This document shows positions 16,946 through 25,332 of a stretch of 64,000 bases of DNA, piece by piece. The position numbers and the translations under genes are program-made. The first letter of the stretch is position 1. Every line of letters begins with the position of its first letter. The DNA lies in assembly GCA_020635395.1 (NCBI GenBank), contig JACJZV010000002.1, positions 496,001 through 560,000 on the forward strand. Reading direction: 5' to 3'. Source of the stretch: Flavobacteriales bacterium. GTDB lineage: Bacteria > Bacteroidota > Bacteroidia > NS11-12g > UBA9320. The notes beneath the pieces were generated by a model. That model did not search any database. It saw only the letters and a list, made by a program, of their open reading frames with translations, and was not told the origin of the DNA.

Positions 16946-19762
16946 ATGCCCAAAGATACATCAATAAAATCGGTTTTAATTATCGGTAGTGGCCCAATCA
17001 TCATCGGCCAAGCATGTGAGTTCGATTATTCCGGCAGTCAAGCTGCTCGTTCGTTGCAAGAAGAAGGAATTTCGGTAACGCTTATCAACTCCAATCCAGC
17101 AACAATTATGACCGACCCTGTAATGGCCGATAATATTTATTTGTTGCCATTAACACCCGAGTCTATTATTTCAATTCTTAAAAAACACAAGATTGATGCA
17201 GTACTGCCCACTATGGGTGGCCAAACCGCATTAAACCTGGCAAAAGAGGTGGATGAATTAGGCATCTGGGAAGAATACGGTGTGCGAATTATTGGTGTGG
17301 ATATCAATGCCATAGAAAAAACAGAGAACCGAGAAGAGTTTAGAAAACTCATGGTTGAGATTGGTGTGGGTGTTGCCCCATCAAAAATTGCCAATTCCTT
17401 TTTGGAGGGTAAGGAAGCAGCCCAACAACTTGGTTTTCCATTGGTTATACGCCCATCATACACTTTGGGTGGTTATGGTGGCGGATTTGTTCATAAGAAA
17501 GAAGATTTTGATATAGCCCTAAAACGAGGCCTTGAGGCATCTCCAACACATGAAGTTTTGGTGGAAAGAGCCGTTTTGGGTTGGAAGGAATACGAACTTG
17601 AACTTTTACGAGATAAAAAAGATGATATTGCGGTAATCTGCACCATCGAGAACATAGACCCAATGGGCATTCACACAGGAGATTCAATAACTATTGCTCC
17701 GGCCATGACATTGAGCGACACCTGTTTTCAGGCCATGCGTGACCAAGCTTTTTTAATGATGCGAAGCATGGGTACTTTTGCCGGAGGGTGTAATGTTCAA
17801 TTTTCTGTAAGTCCTGATAATGAAGATATTATTGCCATCGAAATTAATCCTCGGGTAAGCCGTTCGTCGGCATTAGCCTCAAAAGCAACCGGATACCCTA
17901 TTGCCAAAATTGCCGCAAAATTGGCTATTGGTTATTATCTCGACGAACTGAAAAACCCGGTAACAAAAACTACCTCTGCATTCTTTGAACCAGCCATAGA
18001 CTATACCATTATCAAAATTCCACGATGGAATTTCGCCAAATTTCCAGGAGCCGACACCACGCTTGGCCTTCAAATGAAGTCGGTTGGAGAGGTTATGTCT
18101 ATTGGCAGAAGTTTTCAAGAAGCCTTGCAAAAGGCTTGTCAAAGTTTGGAAATAAAACGAATGGGGCTTGGCTGTGATGGATATGAAGAGCGAAACCTCG
18201 AAAAATTAGTTCATAGCTTAAAAAATCCGAGTTGGGACAGGATTTTTCATATCCGTGATGCCATTGCATTGGGCGTTCCGATTACTTCTATTCAGGAAGC
18301 CACCAAAATTGACCGCTGGTTTTTAGAACAAATTTATGATTTGGTAAAAACCGAGCGAGAAATTAAAAAATACACCTTGCAAAACATTGAACCGTCAGTT
18401 TTGCGAACAGCTAAGGAAAAAGGTTTTTCAGACTATCAGATTGCACATGCCGTTGGCGATTGCACAGAAGACGATGTGTATAAAAAAAGAAAATCATTGG
18501 GCATTGGCCGGGTTTACAAAATGGTGGACACGTGCAGTGCCGAGTTTGAATCGCCAACCAACTATTTTTACTCCACTTTTGATGGAGAAAACGAATCTGA
18601 AATAAGCGATAAAAAGAAAGTGGTGGTGTTGGGTGCCGGGCCAAACAGAATTGGTCAAGGCATTGAGTTTGATTATTGCTGCGTTCATGGCCTATTGGCT
18701 TCGAAAGAAGAAAATTATGAGGCCATAATGATTAACTGCAATCCGGAAACGGTTTCGACCGATTTTGACATGGCCAACAAACTTTATTTTGAACCAGTTT
18801 TTTGGGAACATTTGCTTGAAATAATCGAATTAGAAAAACCAGAAGGGGTAATTGTGCAATTAGGTGGACAAACTGCTCTTAAACTGGCAGAGCGATTGCA
18901 CGCCCACGGCATAAAAATTATCGGAACCAGTTTTCCGAACATGGATTTGGCCGAAGATCGAGGTTCTTTCTCTGATTTGTTGAAAGAATTAAATATACCT
19001 TACCCCAACTATGGTGTGGCAGAAAATGCTTACGAAGCCATTGAAATAGCAAACAAAGTGGGTTATCCGGTATTAGTACGACCCTCGTATGTATTGGGTG
19101 GACAAGGCATGAAAATCGTGATAAATGATGATGACCTGCAAAAAGCAGTGATTGAACTACAAGGCGATTTGCCCGGAAACCGTATTTTGATAGACCACTT
19201 TTTAGATAGAGCCGAAGAAGCCGAAAGCGATAGCATAAGCGATGGTGATGATGTGCATATTCTTGGCATTATGGAGCACATCGAACCTGCCGGTATTCAC
19301 TCGGGTGACTCGTCGGCGGTGTTGCCTCCATTTGGTTTTTCGGAAACGGTAATGCAGCAAATTGAAGAATATACCCATAAACTAGCAAAGGCTTTAAACA
19401 TTCGAGGATTGCTTAATATTCAGTTTGCCGTAAAAGAAGAGAAAGTATTTGTAATTGAAGCAAACCCGCGTGCATCACGCACCGTTCCGTTTATATGCAA
19501 GGCTTATGATGTGCCATACGTAAACATTGCTACCAAAATAATGTTGGGTACACACAAACTAAAAGACTTCCAAATTGTTCAAAAACCCAAAGGGTATGCA
19601 ATAAAGCAACCTGTTTTCTCTTTCAATAAGTTCCCGAACGTAAACAAAGAATTGGGTCCAGAAATGAAATCGACCGGAGAAGCCATTTTGTTTGTTGATA
19701 GCCTAAAAGACCCCTATTTTAGGGAGCTTTATAAAGAAAAGTCAATGTATTTAAGCAAATAA
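16946..19762 (+). CDS. carB: carbamoyl-phosphate synthase large subunit, without allosteric domain
   Basis: CarB makes carbamoyl phosphate from glutamine-derived ammonia, bicarbonate and two ATP, for pyrimidine and arginine synthesis. Both synthetase halves are complete. The first begins SVLIIGSGPIIIGQACEFDYSG with the ATP-grasp loop RPSYTLGGYGGG. The second begins KVVVLGAGPNRIGQGIEFDYC with RPSYVLGGQGMK. Metal-binding EINPRVSRSSALASK and EANPRASRT are present. The protein stops at residue 938, where E. coli CarB (1073 residues) enters its methylglyoxal-synthase-like regulatory domain, so UMP and ornithine control at that site is impossible. Shorter CarB proteins are known in Flavobacteriia. 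The stop is followed after 2 bases by the DUF4834 gene. Confidence 0.97.
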   Translation: MPKDTSIKSVLIIGSGPIIIGQACEFDYSGSQAARSLQEEGISVTLINSNPATIMTDPVMADNIYLLPLTPESIISILKKHKIDAVLPTMGGQTALNLAKEVDELGIWEEYGVRIIGVDINAIEKTENREEFRKLMVEIGVGVAPSKIANSFLEGKEAAQQLGFPLVIRPSYTLGGYGGGFVHKKEDFDIALKRGLEASPTHEVLVERAVLGWKEYELELLRDKKDDIAVICTIENIDPMGIHTGDSITIAPAMTLSDTCFQAMRDQAFLMMRSMGTFAGGCNVQFSVSPDNEDIIAIEINPRVSRSSALASKATGYPIAKIAAKLAIGYYLDELKNPVTKTTSAFFEPAIDYTIIKIPRWNFAKFPGADTTLGLQMKSVGEVMSIGRSFQEALQKACQSLEIKRMGLGCDGYEERNLEKLVHSLKNPSWDRIFHIRDAIALGVPITSIQEATKIDRWFLEQIYDLVKTEREIKKYTLQNIEPSVLRTAKEKGFSDYQIAHAVGDCTEDDVYKKRKSLGIGRVYKMVDTCSAEFESPTNYFYSTFDGENESEISDKKKVVVLGAGPNRIGQGIEFDYCCVHGLLASKEENYEAIMINCNPETVSTDFDMANKLYFEPVFWEHLLEIIELEKPEGVIVQLGGQTALKLAERLHAHGIKIIGTSFPNMDLAEDRGSFSDLLKELNIPYPNYGVAENAYEAIEIANKVGYPVLVRPSYVLGGQGMKIVINDDDLQKAVIELQGDLPGNRILIDHFLDRAEEAESDSISDGDDVHILGIMEHIEPAGIHSGDSSAVLPPFGFSETVMQQIEEYTHKLAKALNIRGLLNIQFAVKEEKVFVIEANPRASRTVPFICKAYDVPYVNIATKIMLGTHKLKDFQIVQKPKGYAIKQPVFSFNKFPNVNKELGPEMKSTGEAILFVDSLKDPYFRELYKEKSMYLSK

Positions 19763-19764
19763 AA

Positions 19765-20001
19765 ATGATACTTCGCAAACTTGTTGTTCTTCTTATCATT
19801 TATTTGGTCGTTCGGTTCTTTATCCGGGTTTGGAGTTTCCGCAAAACTATTTTGAGCCAGCGAGATGCATTTTTAAATCAAATGCAACAAAACCAGCGAG
19901 AGCAACGACCAGAAGGCGAGGTACACATTTTGAACAAAAACGAAACTTCGGGTCGAGCAAATGACGAAGGCTCGTTTGTAGATTATGAGGAGGTAGAGTA
20001 A
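19765..20001 (+). CDS. small DUF4834-type membrane protein
   Basis: A 78-residue protein with one N-terminal membrane helix (LVVLLIIYLVVRFFIRVW), a basic coiled stretch rich in Gln and Arg, and the closing pattern PEGEVHILN and FVDYEEVE, characteristic of the Bacteroidota DUF4834 family. The tail is predicted to face the cytoplasm. It starts 2 bases after the carB stop, so it is almost certainly translated from the carB message. No function is known for this family. Confidence 0.85.
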   Translation: MILRKLVVLLIIYLVVRFFIRVWSFRKTILSQRDAFLNQMQQNQREQRPEGEVHILNKNETSGRANDEGSFVDYEEVE

Positions 20002-20075
20002 CGGTTTCCACTTCATAAATAGTCATGATTCTCTATAAGCTTTATTTTTACACAAATAAATCTTTTGAATCAATA

Positions 20076-20083
20076 TAATTTTG
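20076..20083 (+). promoter_or_regulatory. -7 promoter element
   Basis: TAATTTTG ends 4 bases before the ATG of the NADH dehydrogenase, which predicts a leaderless or very short-leader transcript. No -33 TTTG is present at 18 bases. Confidence 0.4.
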
Positions 20084-20087
20084 CCTT

Positions 20088-21332
20088 ATGAAAAAGCGGG
20101 TAATCATTGTCGGTGCTGGTTTTGCCGGAATAAATTTGGCCAAACATTTAGACCCAAAACTATTTGATGTATTGCTGCTTGATAAATTAAATTATCACCA
20201 ATTTCAACCTTTGCTTTACCAAGTGGCAACTGCACAAATTGAGCCATCAAGTGTTTCGTTTCCAATTCGGTTTATTTTTAGACACAATAAAACCATTAAC
20301 CTACGGATGGCAGAGGCCAAAGCAATTAATGCAAATTCGAAAATTTTAACCACCGATATTGGCGACTTTGAATATGATTATTTGGTGCTTGCTATGGGCG
20401 GGAAAACCAATTTTTTTGGTAATGAATCGATTGCCCAAAATGCCATATCGCTCAAAACCACAGCAGATGCCGTAAATATTAGAAACCACATTCTTCAACT
20501 TTTTGAAACCATTGCCAATGAACCCAACCAACATAACGAGGCACTATATAACATAGTTATTGTTGGTGGTGGCCCCACAGGAGTGGAACTGTCGGGTGCT
20601 TTCGCCGAGATAAAAAATGACATTTTGCCCAAAGACTTTCATCATATTGATTTCTCAAAACTAAAAATTATTTTGTTGGAAGGTGGCGAAAACACACTTG
20701 CTTCTATGAGCAAAAAAAGCCAGATTCAATCCTATCACTATCTTCAAAAACTAGGAGTTGATATTAGAACAAAATCAATTGTTTCTGAATATAACGGCAC
20801 CACACTGACCTTGAAAAACGGAGAAACCATTGAAACGAAAACCGTTATTTGGTCGGCAGGCATTATGGCCAACACCATTGAAGGTATTGAGTCTAACCAA
20901 ATAGGAAGAGGTGGACGAATATTAGTGGACAGAGCTAACCGTTTGAATGGTAGCCAAAATATTTTTGTGGTGGGCGATATGGCTTTAATGCAAACAGAAA
21001 AATACCCAAATGGCCACCCACAACTGGCAAATATTGCCAACGGACAAGCCAAAAATTTGGCCAAAAACCTGAAGAACATTGAACTGAATAAACCCACCGT
21101 GAAATATGATTACAATGACCGTGGAACTATGGCCACCATCGGTAAAAACAAATCGGTAGTAGATTTAGGATCGTTGCATTTCAAAGGTTTTTTGGGCTGG
21201 CTCATCTGGATGTTTCTTCACCTTATGCTCATTCTTAGCGTTAGAAACAAACTGATTGTTTTTATTAATTGGGCTTGGGCTTATATTACCAAAAACACGG
21301 CATTGCGGATTATTCTTAAAAATGAAAAATAA
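20088..21332 (+). CDS. ndh: type II NADH:quinone oxidoreductase
   Basis: A 414-residue flavoprotein that passes electrons from NADH to quinone without pumping protons, peripheral on the inner membrane. The FAD-binding fold opens with VIIVGAGFAGINLAKHL. The NADH-binding fold is IVIVGGGPTGVELSGAFAE, and the second FAD contact is FVVGDMALM followed by PQLANIANGQAKNLAKN, near the quinone site. The C-terminal 60 residues (FLGWLIWMFLHLMLIL, LIVFINWAWAYITKN) are hydrophobic and act as the membrane anchor. The length agrees with bacterial NDH-2. It suggests an aerobic respiratory chain. Confidence 0.93.
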   Translation: MKKRVIIVGAGFAGINLAKHLDPKLFDVLLLDKLNYHQFQPLLYQVATAQIEPSSVSFPIRFIFRHNKTINLRMAEAKAINANSKILTTDIGDFEYDYLVLAMGGKTNFFGNESIAQNAISLKTTADAVNIRNHILQLFETIANEPNQHNEALYNIVIVGGGPTGVELSGAFAEIKNDILPKDFHHIDFSKLKIILLEGGENTLASMSKKSQIQSYHYLQKLGVDIRTKSIVSEYNGTTLTLKNGETIETKTVIWSAGIMANTIEGIESNQIGRGGRILVDRANRLNGSQNIFVVGDMALMQTEKYPNGHPQLANIANGQAKNLAKNLKNIELNKPTVKYDYNDRGTMATIGKNKSVVDLGSLHFKGFLGWLIWMFLHLMLILSVRNKLIVFINWAWAYITKNTALRIILKNEK

Positions 21333-21386
21333 ATTAACCCTTTAAAACAGGGTCTCTATTTATTGCTTAAAATTGTAAAAAAATCA

Positions 21387-23507
21387 ATGTATATGCTTCG
21401 GTTTGCTTTTAAAACTATTCTATTTTTAATTTTTCCATTTTTTTCATTTTCCCAAAATGTGGGTATAAATTTTGACGGTACGGATGATTATATCCCAACG
21501 ACTATGACCGGAATATCGGGTACGAATCCTCGAACAGTTGAGGCATATATACGAACAACAGCCAACTGCGACCCAAATAAAGGCGGCAAACAAAAAGTGA
21601 TTGTTGATTGGGGTACCTCATCAACAGGTGCACGATTTACATCAAATATTTTGTGGGGAAATGCCCTGAGAGTAGAGGTGGCCGGAAGTGGGTTAAGTGG
21701 CCAAACTGCTATCAATGACGGTATATGGCATCATGTGGCCGTGGTGTACAACCCAAGTGCCACGCTGCAATTAAGTCTGTATGTTGACGGAATTTTGGAC
21801 ACCGCCGGAAATATCCCGACAACGATAAATACTGGAAGCACTGTCAAGGTCATCATTGGTCAGCGAGTAGATGGGGCAAACCCCTTTGACGGTGATATTG
21901 ACGAGGTGCGAATATATAACTATGCCCGCACCGATAGTGCAATAAAGGCCGACATGAAAGCATCTTATTGTCAATATCCAACAGGTTTGGTTGCCTACTA
22001 CAAACTTAATGAAGGCACAGCCAACGGCAGCAATAAAACCAAAACTACAGCCACCGATTATATATCTGCCAAAAACGGCACGCTTACCAATTTTGCCCTC
22101 TCAGGCTCATCAAGCAATTGGGTAGTAGGTTCCGATTCATTAAAAGATAACTCAAACCGTGACACCATAAAAGTGCTGGAATGTTATGAATACACCAGCA
22201 ATTCGGGCAAAAAATACACATCTTCCGGCACCTATATTGAAAATTTTACAAATGCTAAGGGTTGCGACTCTATAGAACAAATTAATCTAACAATAGGAAG
22301 AAGTTTTAAAACCGAATACTATACTGTTTGTGATTCGTTTGTGACATATCTTGGAAAGGTGGGCTATACAACCGGAATTTATCGCGATACGTTTTTTAAT
22401 GCTAATTCAAAAGGCTGCGATTCTATTGTGTTGATGTCTGTAACAGTAAACAAATCGATAGAAACCAATGAAACCCTTCCTGTTTGCGATTCTGCAAAAA
22501 TTAATGGTGTGCAATACTACAGTAATGCAACTATTAGTTTGCCCGGAAAAAGTTCAAAAAACTGCGATTCAACCCATTTCATACACCTTGTTGTTAATCC
22601 ATCAACTATCAATCAATTTTCAGAAACCCAATGCAACAGTTATAAATCATCGCTGGGTAATGTTTACACAAAAACCGGAATTTATACCGAACGGCTATCG
22701 AAAGCCAACCAATATGGATGCGATTCGGTGATGATTATCGATTTAACCATACACAAAGCAATTGACACAACGATAATGGCCAATTCCTGCGACTCATTTC
22801 AATCTCCTTCGGGCAAAAAATATTTCACAACGGGTATTTATCCTGAATCTTTCACCTCGCAATATGGCTGCGATTCTATCATTACGTATGATTTAACCAT
22901 AAACAAAAGCAAAAAGGGCAATGAAAAAATGGTGACCTGCGATTCGGCCTTTGTAAATCAGAAATGGTATTACGATACCAAAATATTTTCATTCACAACT
23001 CCCAGTGCTTCCGGTTGCGATTCGGTGGTTTCGGTTGATTTAAACATAACAACCATTAATGACGGGTTAACACTAAGCGGAAAAACACTTGAAGCCACGC
23101 AAAAAAATGCAACCTACCAATGGTACAACTGCACAAAAAATGAAGATGTGGCAGGTGCAACCTCTGATACGTTTACACCCATCAATTCGGGAGAATATGC
23201 CGTAAAACTTTCGTTAAACAGCTGTCAAAAAATGTCAGAATGTGTATTTGTAACAGGTTTGGGATATGCCAAACTGAAACAACAAATGTTCAACATCTAC
23301 CCAAATCCTTCACAAAAAGAGTTTCATATTTCTGGTTTGAAACATTCAAATGCCCAATTAGATGTTTTTGATGTTTCTGGCAGAATGGTGCTTTCGGTAT
23401 TAGTAAGCAATAATTCATTGATAAAACACAATCTTTCGGCTGGGGTTTATCAAGTGGTGATTTCGAATGGCTCAGAATTAATGCATCAACAGTTGGTGGT
23501 AGAATAA
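21387..23507 (+). CDS. T9SS type A cargo with LamG domain and six Cys-rich repeats
   Basis: A large secreted protein. A signal peptide (FKTILFLIFPFFSFSQ) is followed by a LamG/concanavalin-like domain (VGINFDGTDDYI, VEAYIRTT, DGIWHHVAVVYNPS, FDGDIDEVRIYNYART), then about six repeats of roughly 50 residues, a short Ig-like segment (ATYQWYNCTKNEDVAGA) and a type A sorting domain (FNIYPNPSQKEFHISG, YQVVISNGSELMHQQLVVE). The LamG domain probably binds glycans or another surface ligand. Cargo of this type is exported by T9SS and anchored or released outside. A TTG at 21363 is open upstream but ATG 21387 gives a better signal peptide. Confidence 0.87.
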   Translation: MYMLRFAFKTILFLIFPFFSFSQNVGINFDGTDDYIPTTMTGISGTNPRTVEAYIRTTANCDPNKGGKQKVIVDWGTSSTGARFTSNILWGNALRVEVAGSGLSGQTAINDGIWHHVAVVYNPSATLQLSLYVDGILDTAGNIPTTINTGSTVKVIIGQRVDGANPFDGDIDEVRIYNYARTDSAIKADMKASYCQYPTGLVAYYKLNEGTANGSNKTKTTATDYISAKNGTLTNFALSGSSSNWVVGSDSLKDNSNRDTIKVLECYEYTSNSGKKYTSSGTYIENFTNAKGCDSIEQINLTIGRSFKTEYYTVCDSFVTYLGKVGYTTGIYRDTFFNANSKGCDSIVLMSVTVNKSIETNETLPVCDSAKINGVQYYSNATISLPGKSSKNCDSTHFIHLVVNPSTINQFSETQCNSYKSSLGNVYTKTGIYTERLSKANQYGCDSVMIIDLTIHKAIDTTIMANSCDSFQSPSGKKYFTTGIYPESFTSQYGCDSIITYDLTINKSKKGNEKMVTCDSAFVNQKWYYDTKIFSFTTPSASGCDSVVSVDLNITTINDGLTLSGKTLEATQKNATYQWYNCTKNEDVAGATSDTFTPINSGEYAVKLSLNSCQKMSECVFVTGLGYAKLKQQMFNIYPNPSQKEFHISGLKHSNAQLDVFDVSGRMVLSVLVSNNSLIKHNLSAGVYQVVISNGSELMHQQLVVE
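22182..23060 (+). repeat. six tandem coding repeats of about 50 residues with paired cysteines
   Basis: Each unit begins with C(D/N)S or a close variant, contains a G-x-Y-x-(T/S)-T-G-(I/T)-Y segment, and about 28 residues later has GCDSI or GCDSV followed by a hydrophobic strand. The spacing suggests one disulfide per unit. Units are divergent in DNA, so this is an old duplication. Confidence 0.8.
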
Positions 23508-23544
23508 AACAACAATTACTCGCTCCCTTCGTTTTTGGTTGGCG

Positions 23545-24471
23545 ATGTTCCCATTAATTTTAATCCAAAATGGTTTCTTGTCAATTGCTGTCTTGTTCTG
23601 TAGCTTCGGATTTGCTTCAGCTCAGGAAACATACATAGATTTTCCTCAAAACAACGTTTTATACACCTGCAATGAGTATAAATTTTATTATTCAATAAAA
23701 GGTGTAGAAAGAGAGAATGTAGTTGTCAAAACAACGGCCAACATTCAAGTTTTTCAGAAAGATAGCCAGTCATTTCTTGTGTGCACAAAACACGGTATAG
23801 GGGCTATATCTCTTGGTAAAAAAGTGGGTCAAGACACCATTTTTTTGGAAAAGCGAACATATAGAATCAAGCCAAACCCTACTCCTGAAGTGCAATTAGG
23901 AATGCTTCAGAATAATCAATCATACAATAAAAATGTGATTTGTATTCAATCTTCAATGTCGATTTCAACGTTTGGTTTCGTTATTCAAGTACAGTATTAT
24001 GAACTTCTTTCTTGTAGGGTAACACTATTTGGTAAAGACACCCAAATTTTACACTTTAGCAATACAAATATTCCCCTGGTTTTTAAGAATTATGTTTGTA
24101 ACGGTATGAATCATGGTGGAAAAATTCTATTTGACAGCATTTTGGTCAATGAAATTTGCAGCGATTATACCACTTTGGCAGAATCATTTTCTATCGTGGT
24201 TGAACCCCAAGCGGGAGACCCAGATTATATAAAGCATTTTGAAAGTTCCTATTTCAAACTACCCGACACAACATTTATTTTGAAAAATGTATATCCGTTC
24301 ATCGAACAAATCGACTCTATAATAAATGGTGAGGTTTCTATATTGCACAAAGACTCTTATCATTTTAATCGTATAACCAAGCTCTATTTTAGGAAAAACG
24401 AAATTCGAAAAATTCAACAGTTTGATGAATTCGGTAACCTTTTGTCTGAAATAAGAAGATTCAACCATTAA
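23545..24471 (+). CDS. secreted protein of unknown function, possibly GldM C-terminal-like
   Basis: A signal peptide (FLSIAVLFCSFGFASAQ) leads into about 285 residues of beta-rich sequence. The layout, including FPQNNVLYTCNEYKFYYSIKG near the start and RTYRIKPNPTPEVQLG, is reminiscent of the beta-domain found at the C-terminus of the gliding/T9SS motor protein GldM and in some stand-alone relatives. This resemblance is weak and from memory. The last 60 residues read like a polar helical tail (IRKIQQFDEFGNLLSEIRRF). An in-frame TTG at 23539 precedes the chosen ATG. It lies 37 bases after the LamG cargo gene in the same direction and could share its transcript. Confidence 0.6.
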   Translation: MFPLILIQNGFLSIAVLFCSFGFASAQETYIDFPQNNVLYTCNEYKFYYSIKGVERENVVVKTTANIQVFQKDSQSFLVCTKHGIGAISLGKKVGQDTIFLEKRTYRIKPNPTPEVQLGMLQNNQSYNKNVICIQSSMSISTFGFVIQVQYYELLSCRVTLFGKDTQILHFSNTNIPLVFKNYVCNGMNHGGKILFDSILVNEICSDYTTLAESFSIVVEPQAGDPDYIKHFESSYFKLPDTTFILKNVYPFIEQIDSIINGEVSILHKDSYHFNRITKLYFRKNEIRKIQQFDEFGNLLSEIRRFNH

Positions 24472-24519
24472 GTGCAACACTTTGGTAAAGAGTTTTTTCG
24501 ATAATGTTTCGGAAAACAA

Positions 24520-24544
24520 AATCAGCGACCTAAAGTCGCTGATT
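24520..24544 (-). terminator. terminator after the tRNA gene
   Basis: AATCAGCGAC and GTCGCTGATT form a perfect 10-base stem with a 5-base loop. On the minus strand it is followed by a T-rich stretch (TTGTTTT), which fits termination of the leftward tRNA transcript. Confidence 0.7.
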
Positions 24545-24569
24545 ACATGTTTACTTATAAGAAACATTG

Positions 24570-24643
24570 TGGGCCCACCTGGGCTCGAACCAGGGACCAC
24601 CTGATTATGAGTCAGGTGCTCTAACCAACTGAGCTATAGGCCC
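24570..24643 (-). tRNA. tRNA with anticodon CAT, probably tRNA-Ile2
   Basis: Read on the minus strand the 74 bases fold as a full cloverleaf: acceptor GGGCCTA with TGGGCCC, D arm GCTCAGTTGGTTAGAGC, anticodon stem CCTGA/TCAGG around loop CTCATAA, T arm with GGTTCGAGCC, discriminator A, and no encoded CCA. CAT tRNAs can be Met or Ile2. Here C4-G69 and C5-G68 are present, the base pairs by which TilS recognises tRNA-Ile2 for lysidine formation, and the acceptor resembles Bacteroidota tRNA-Ile. An elongator Met tRNA is the alternative. Confidence 0.93.
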
Positions 24644-24661
24644 TCAGTCTTTTATTTTGAG

Positions 24662-24718
24662 GCTCTAACCATCCCGATAACTATCGTCCCGATAGCTATC
24701 GGGAGAGCTATAGGCCCT
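24662..24718. repeat. partial tRNA duplicate split by a palindromic element
   Basis: Bases 24662-24671 (GCTCTAACCA) and 24705-24718 (GAGCTATAGGCCCT) repeat exactly the two ends of the tRNA 5' half at 24618-24644. Between them 33 bases replace the original ACT. These hold the 16-base perfect palindrome CCCGATAGCTATCGGG, preceded by a degenerate copy of one arm (CCCGATAACTATCG). It cannot make a tRNA: the anticodon and T arms are missing. Confidence 0.8.
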
Positions 24719-24818
24719 CTCTTATTCATTCAAACTTTACTGGATTGAGTTACCTAATTATGTTCAGAAAAATCATCCTAAAGTTTGAGGTGCAAAAATA
24801 ATCTTTTGCTTCTATTCT

Positions 24819-25238
24819 TTAGAATCTCTCAAACTGATTGAAGAAAAAGTTTCCTTCAATCGCCGCATTTTCATCGCTATCACTACCATGCACGGCATTG
24901 GCATCGATACTTTTAGCATATTTAGCTCTAATTGTGCCTTGTGCTGCCTCAGCAGGATTTGTAGAACCAATCAATGTTCTAAAGTCGGCCACTGCATTAT
25001 CCTTTTCCAAAATAGCTGCCACAATTGGTCCACTGCTCATAAAATCAACCAATTCTCCATAAAAGCCACGTTCTTTGTGTACGGCATAAAACGCTCCGGC
25101 TGTTTCTTTTGACAATTTGGTGTATTTCATTGCTTTGATGGTAAACCCTCCGGCAATAATATCTGCCAATATGTTACCAATATGCCCGTTTGCTACCGCA
25201 TCAGGCTTAATCATTGTAAATGTTTTGTTTCCAGACAT
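24819..25238 (-). CDS. ndk: nucleoside diphosphate kinase
   Basis: A 139-residue NDP kinase, which moves the gamma-phosphate from ATP to any NDP through a phosphohistidine. It has the standard opening TFTMIKPDAVANGHIG, substrate-binding HKERGFYGELVDFMSSGP, and the active-site block NAVHGSDSDENA with the phosphorylated His117. Length and motifs are normal for bacterial Ndk. In Bacteroidota this gene often lies divergently next to nrnA, as here. The product is cytosolic, probably a tetramer. Confidence 0.97.
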   Translation of the reverse strand: MSGNKTFTMIKPDAVANGHIGNILADIIAGGFTIKAMKYTKLSKETAGAFYAVHKERGFYGELVDFMSSGPIVAAILEKDNAVADFRTLIGSTNPAEAAQGTIRAKYAKSIDANAVHGSDSDENAAIEGNFFFNQFERF

Positions 25239-25271
25239 TCTTTAAAATTGTGCTTTTTTAAAAATCGGCTG

Positions 25272-25279
25272 CAAAAATA
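25272..25279 (-). promoter_or_regulatory. -7 promoter element for ndk
   Basis: On the minus strand the bases read TATTTTTG, matching TAnnTTTG, 33 bases before the ndk ATG. No -33 TTTG is found at standard spacing. Confidence 0.4.
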
Positions 25280-25332
25280 GACTTTAGTTGAACATAATTT
25301 GCGAGTTTTGCTGAACTTTTAAAAAAATCGAT

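Noticed and set aside
24259..24600. Minus-strand open frame of 113 residues through the tRNA region
   Set aside because: It overlaps the tRNA 3' half and the antisense of a real gene, and shows no domain; it is chance.
24662..24718. A second tRNA gene next to the CAT tRNA
   Set aside because: It copies only the 5' half and is split by a 33-base palindromic insertion. The anticodon and T arms are absent.
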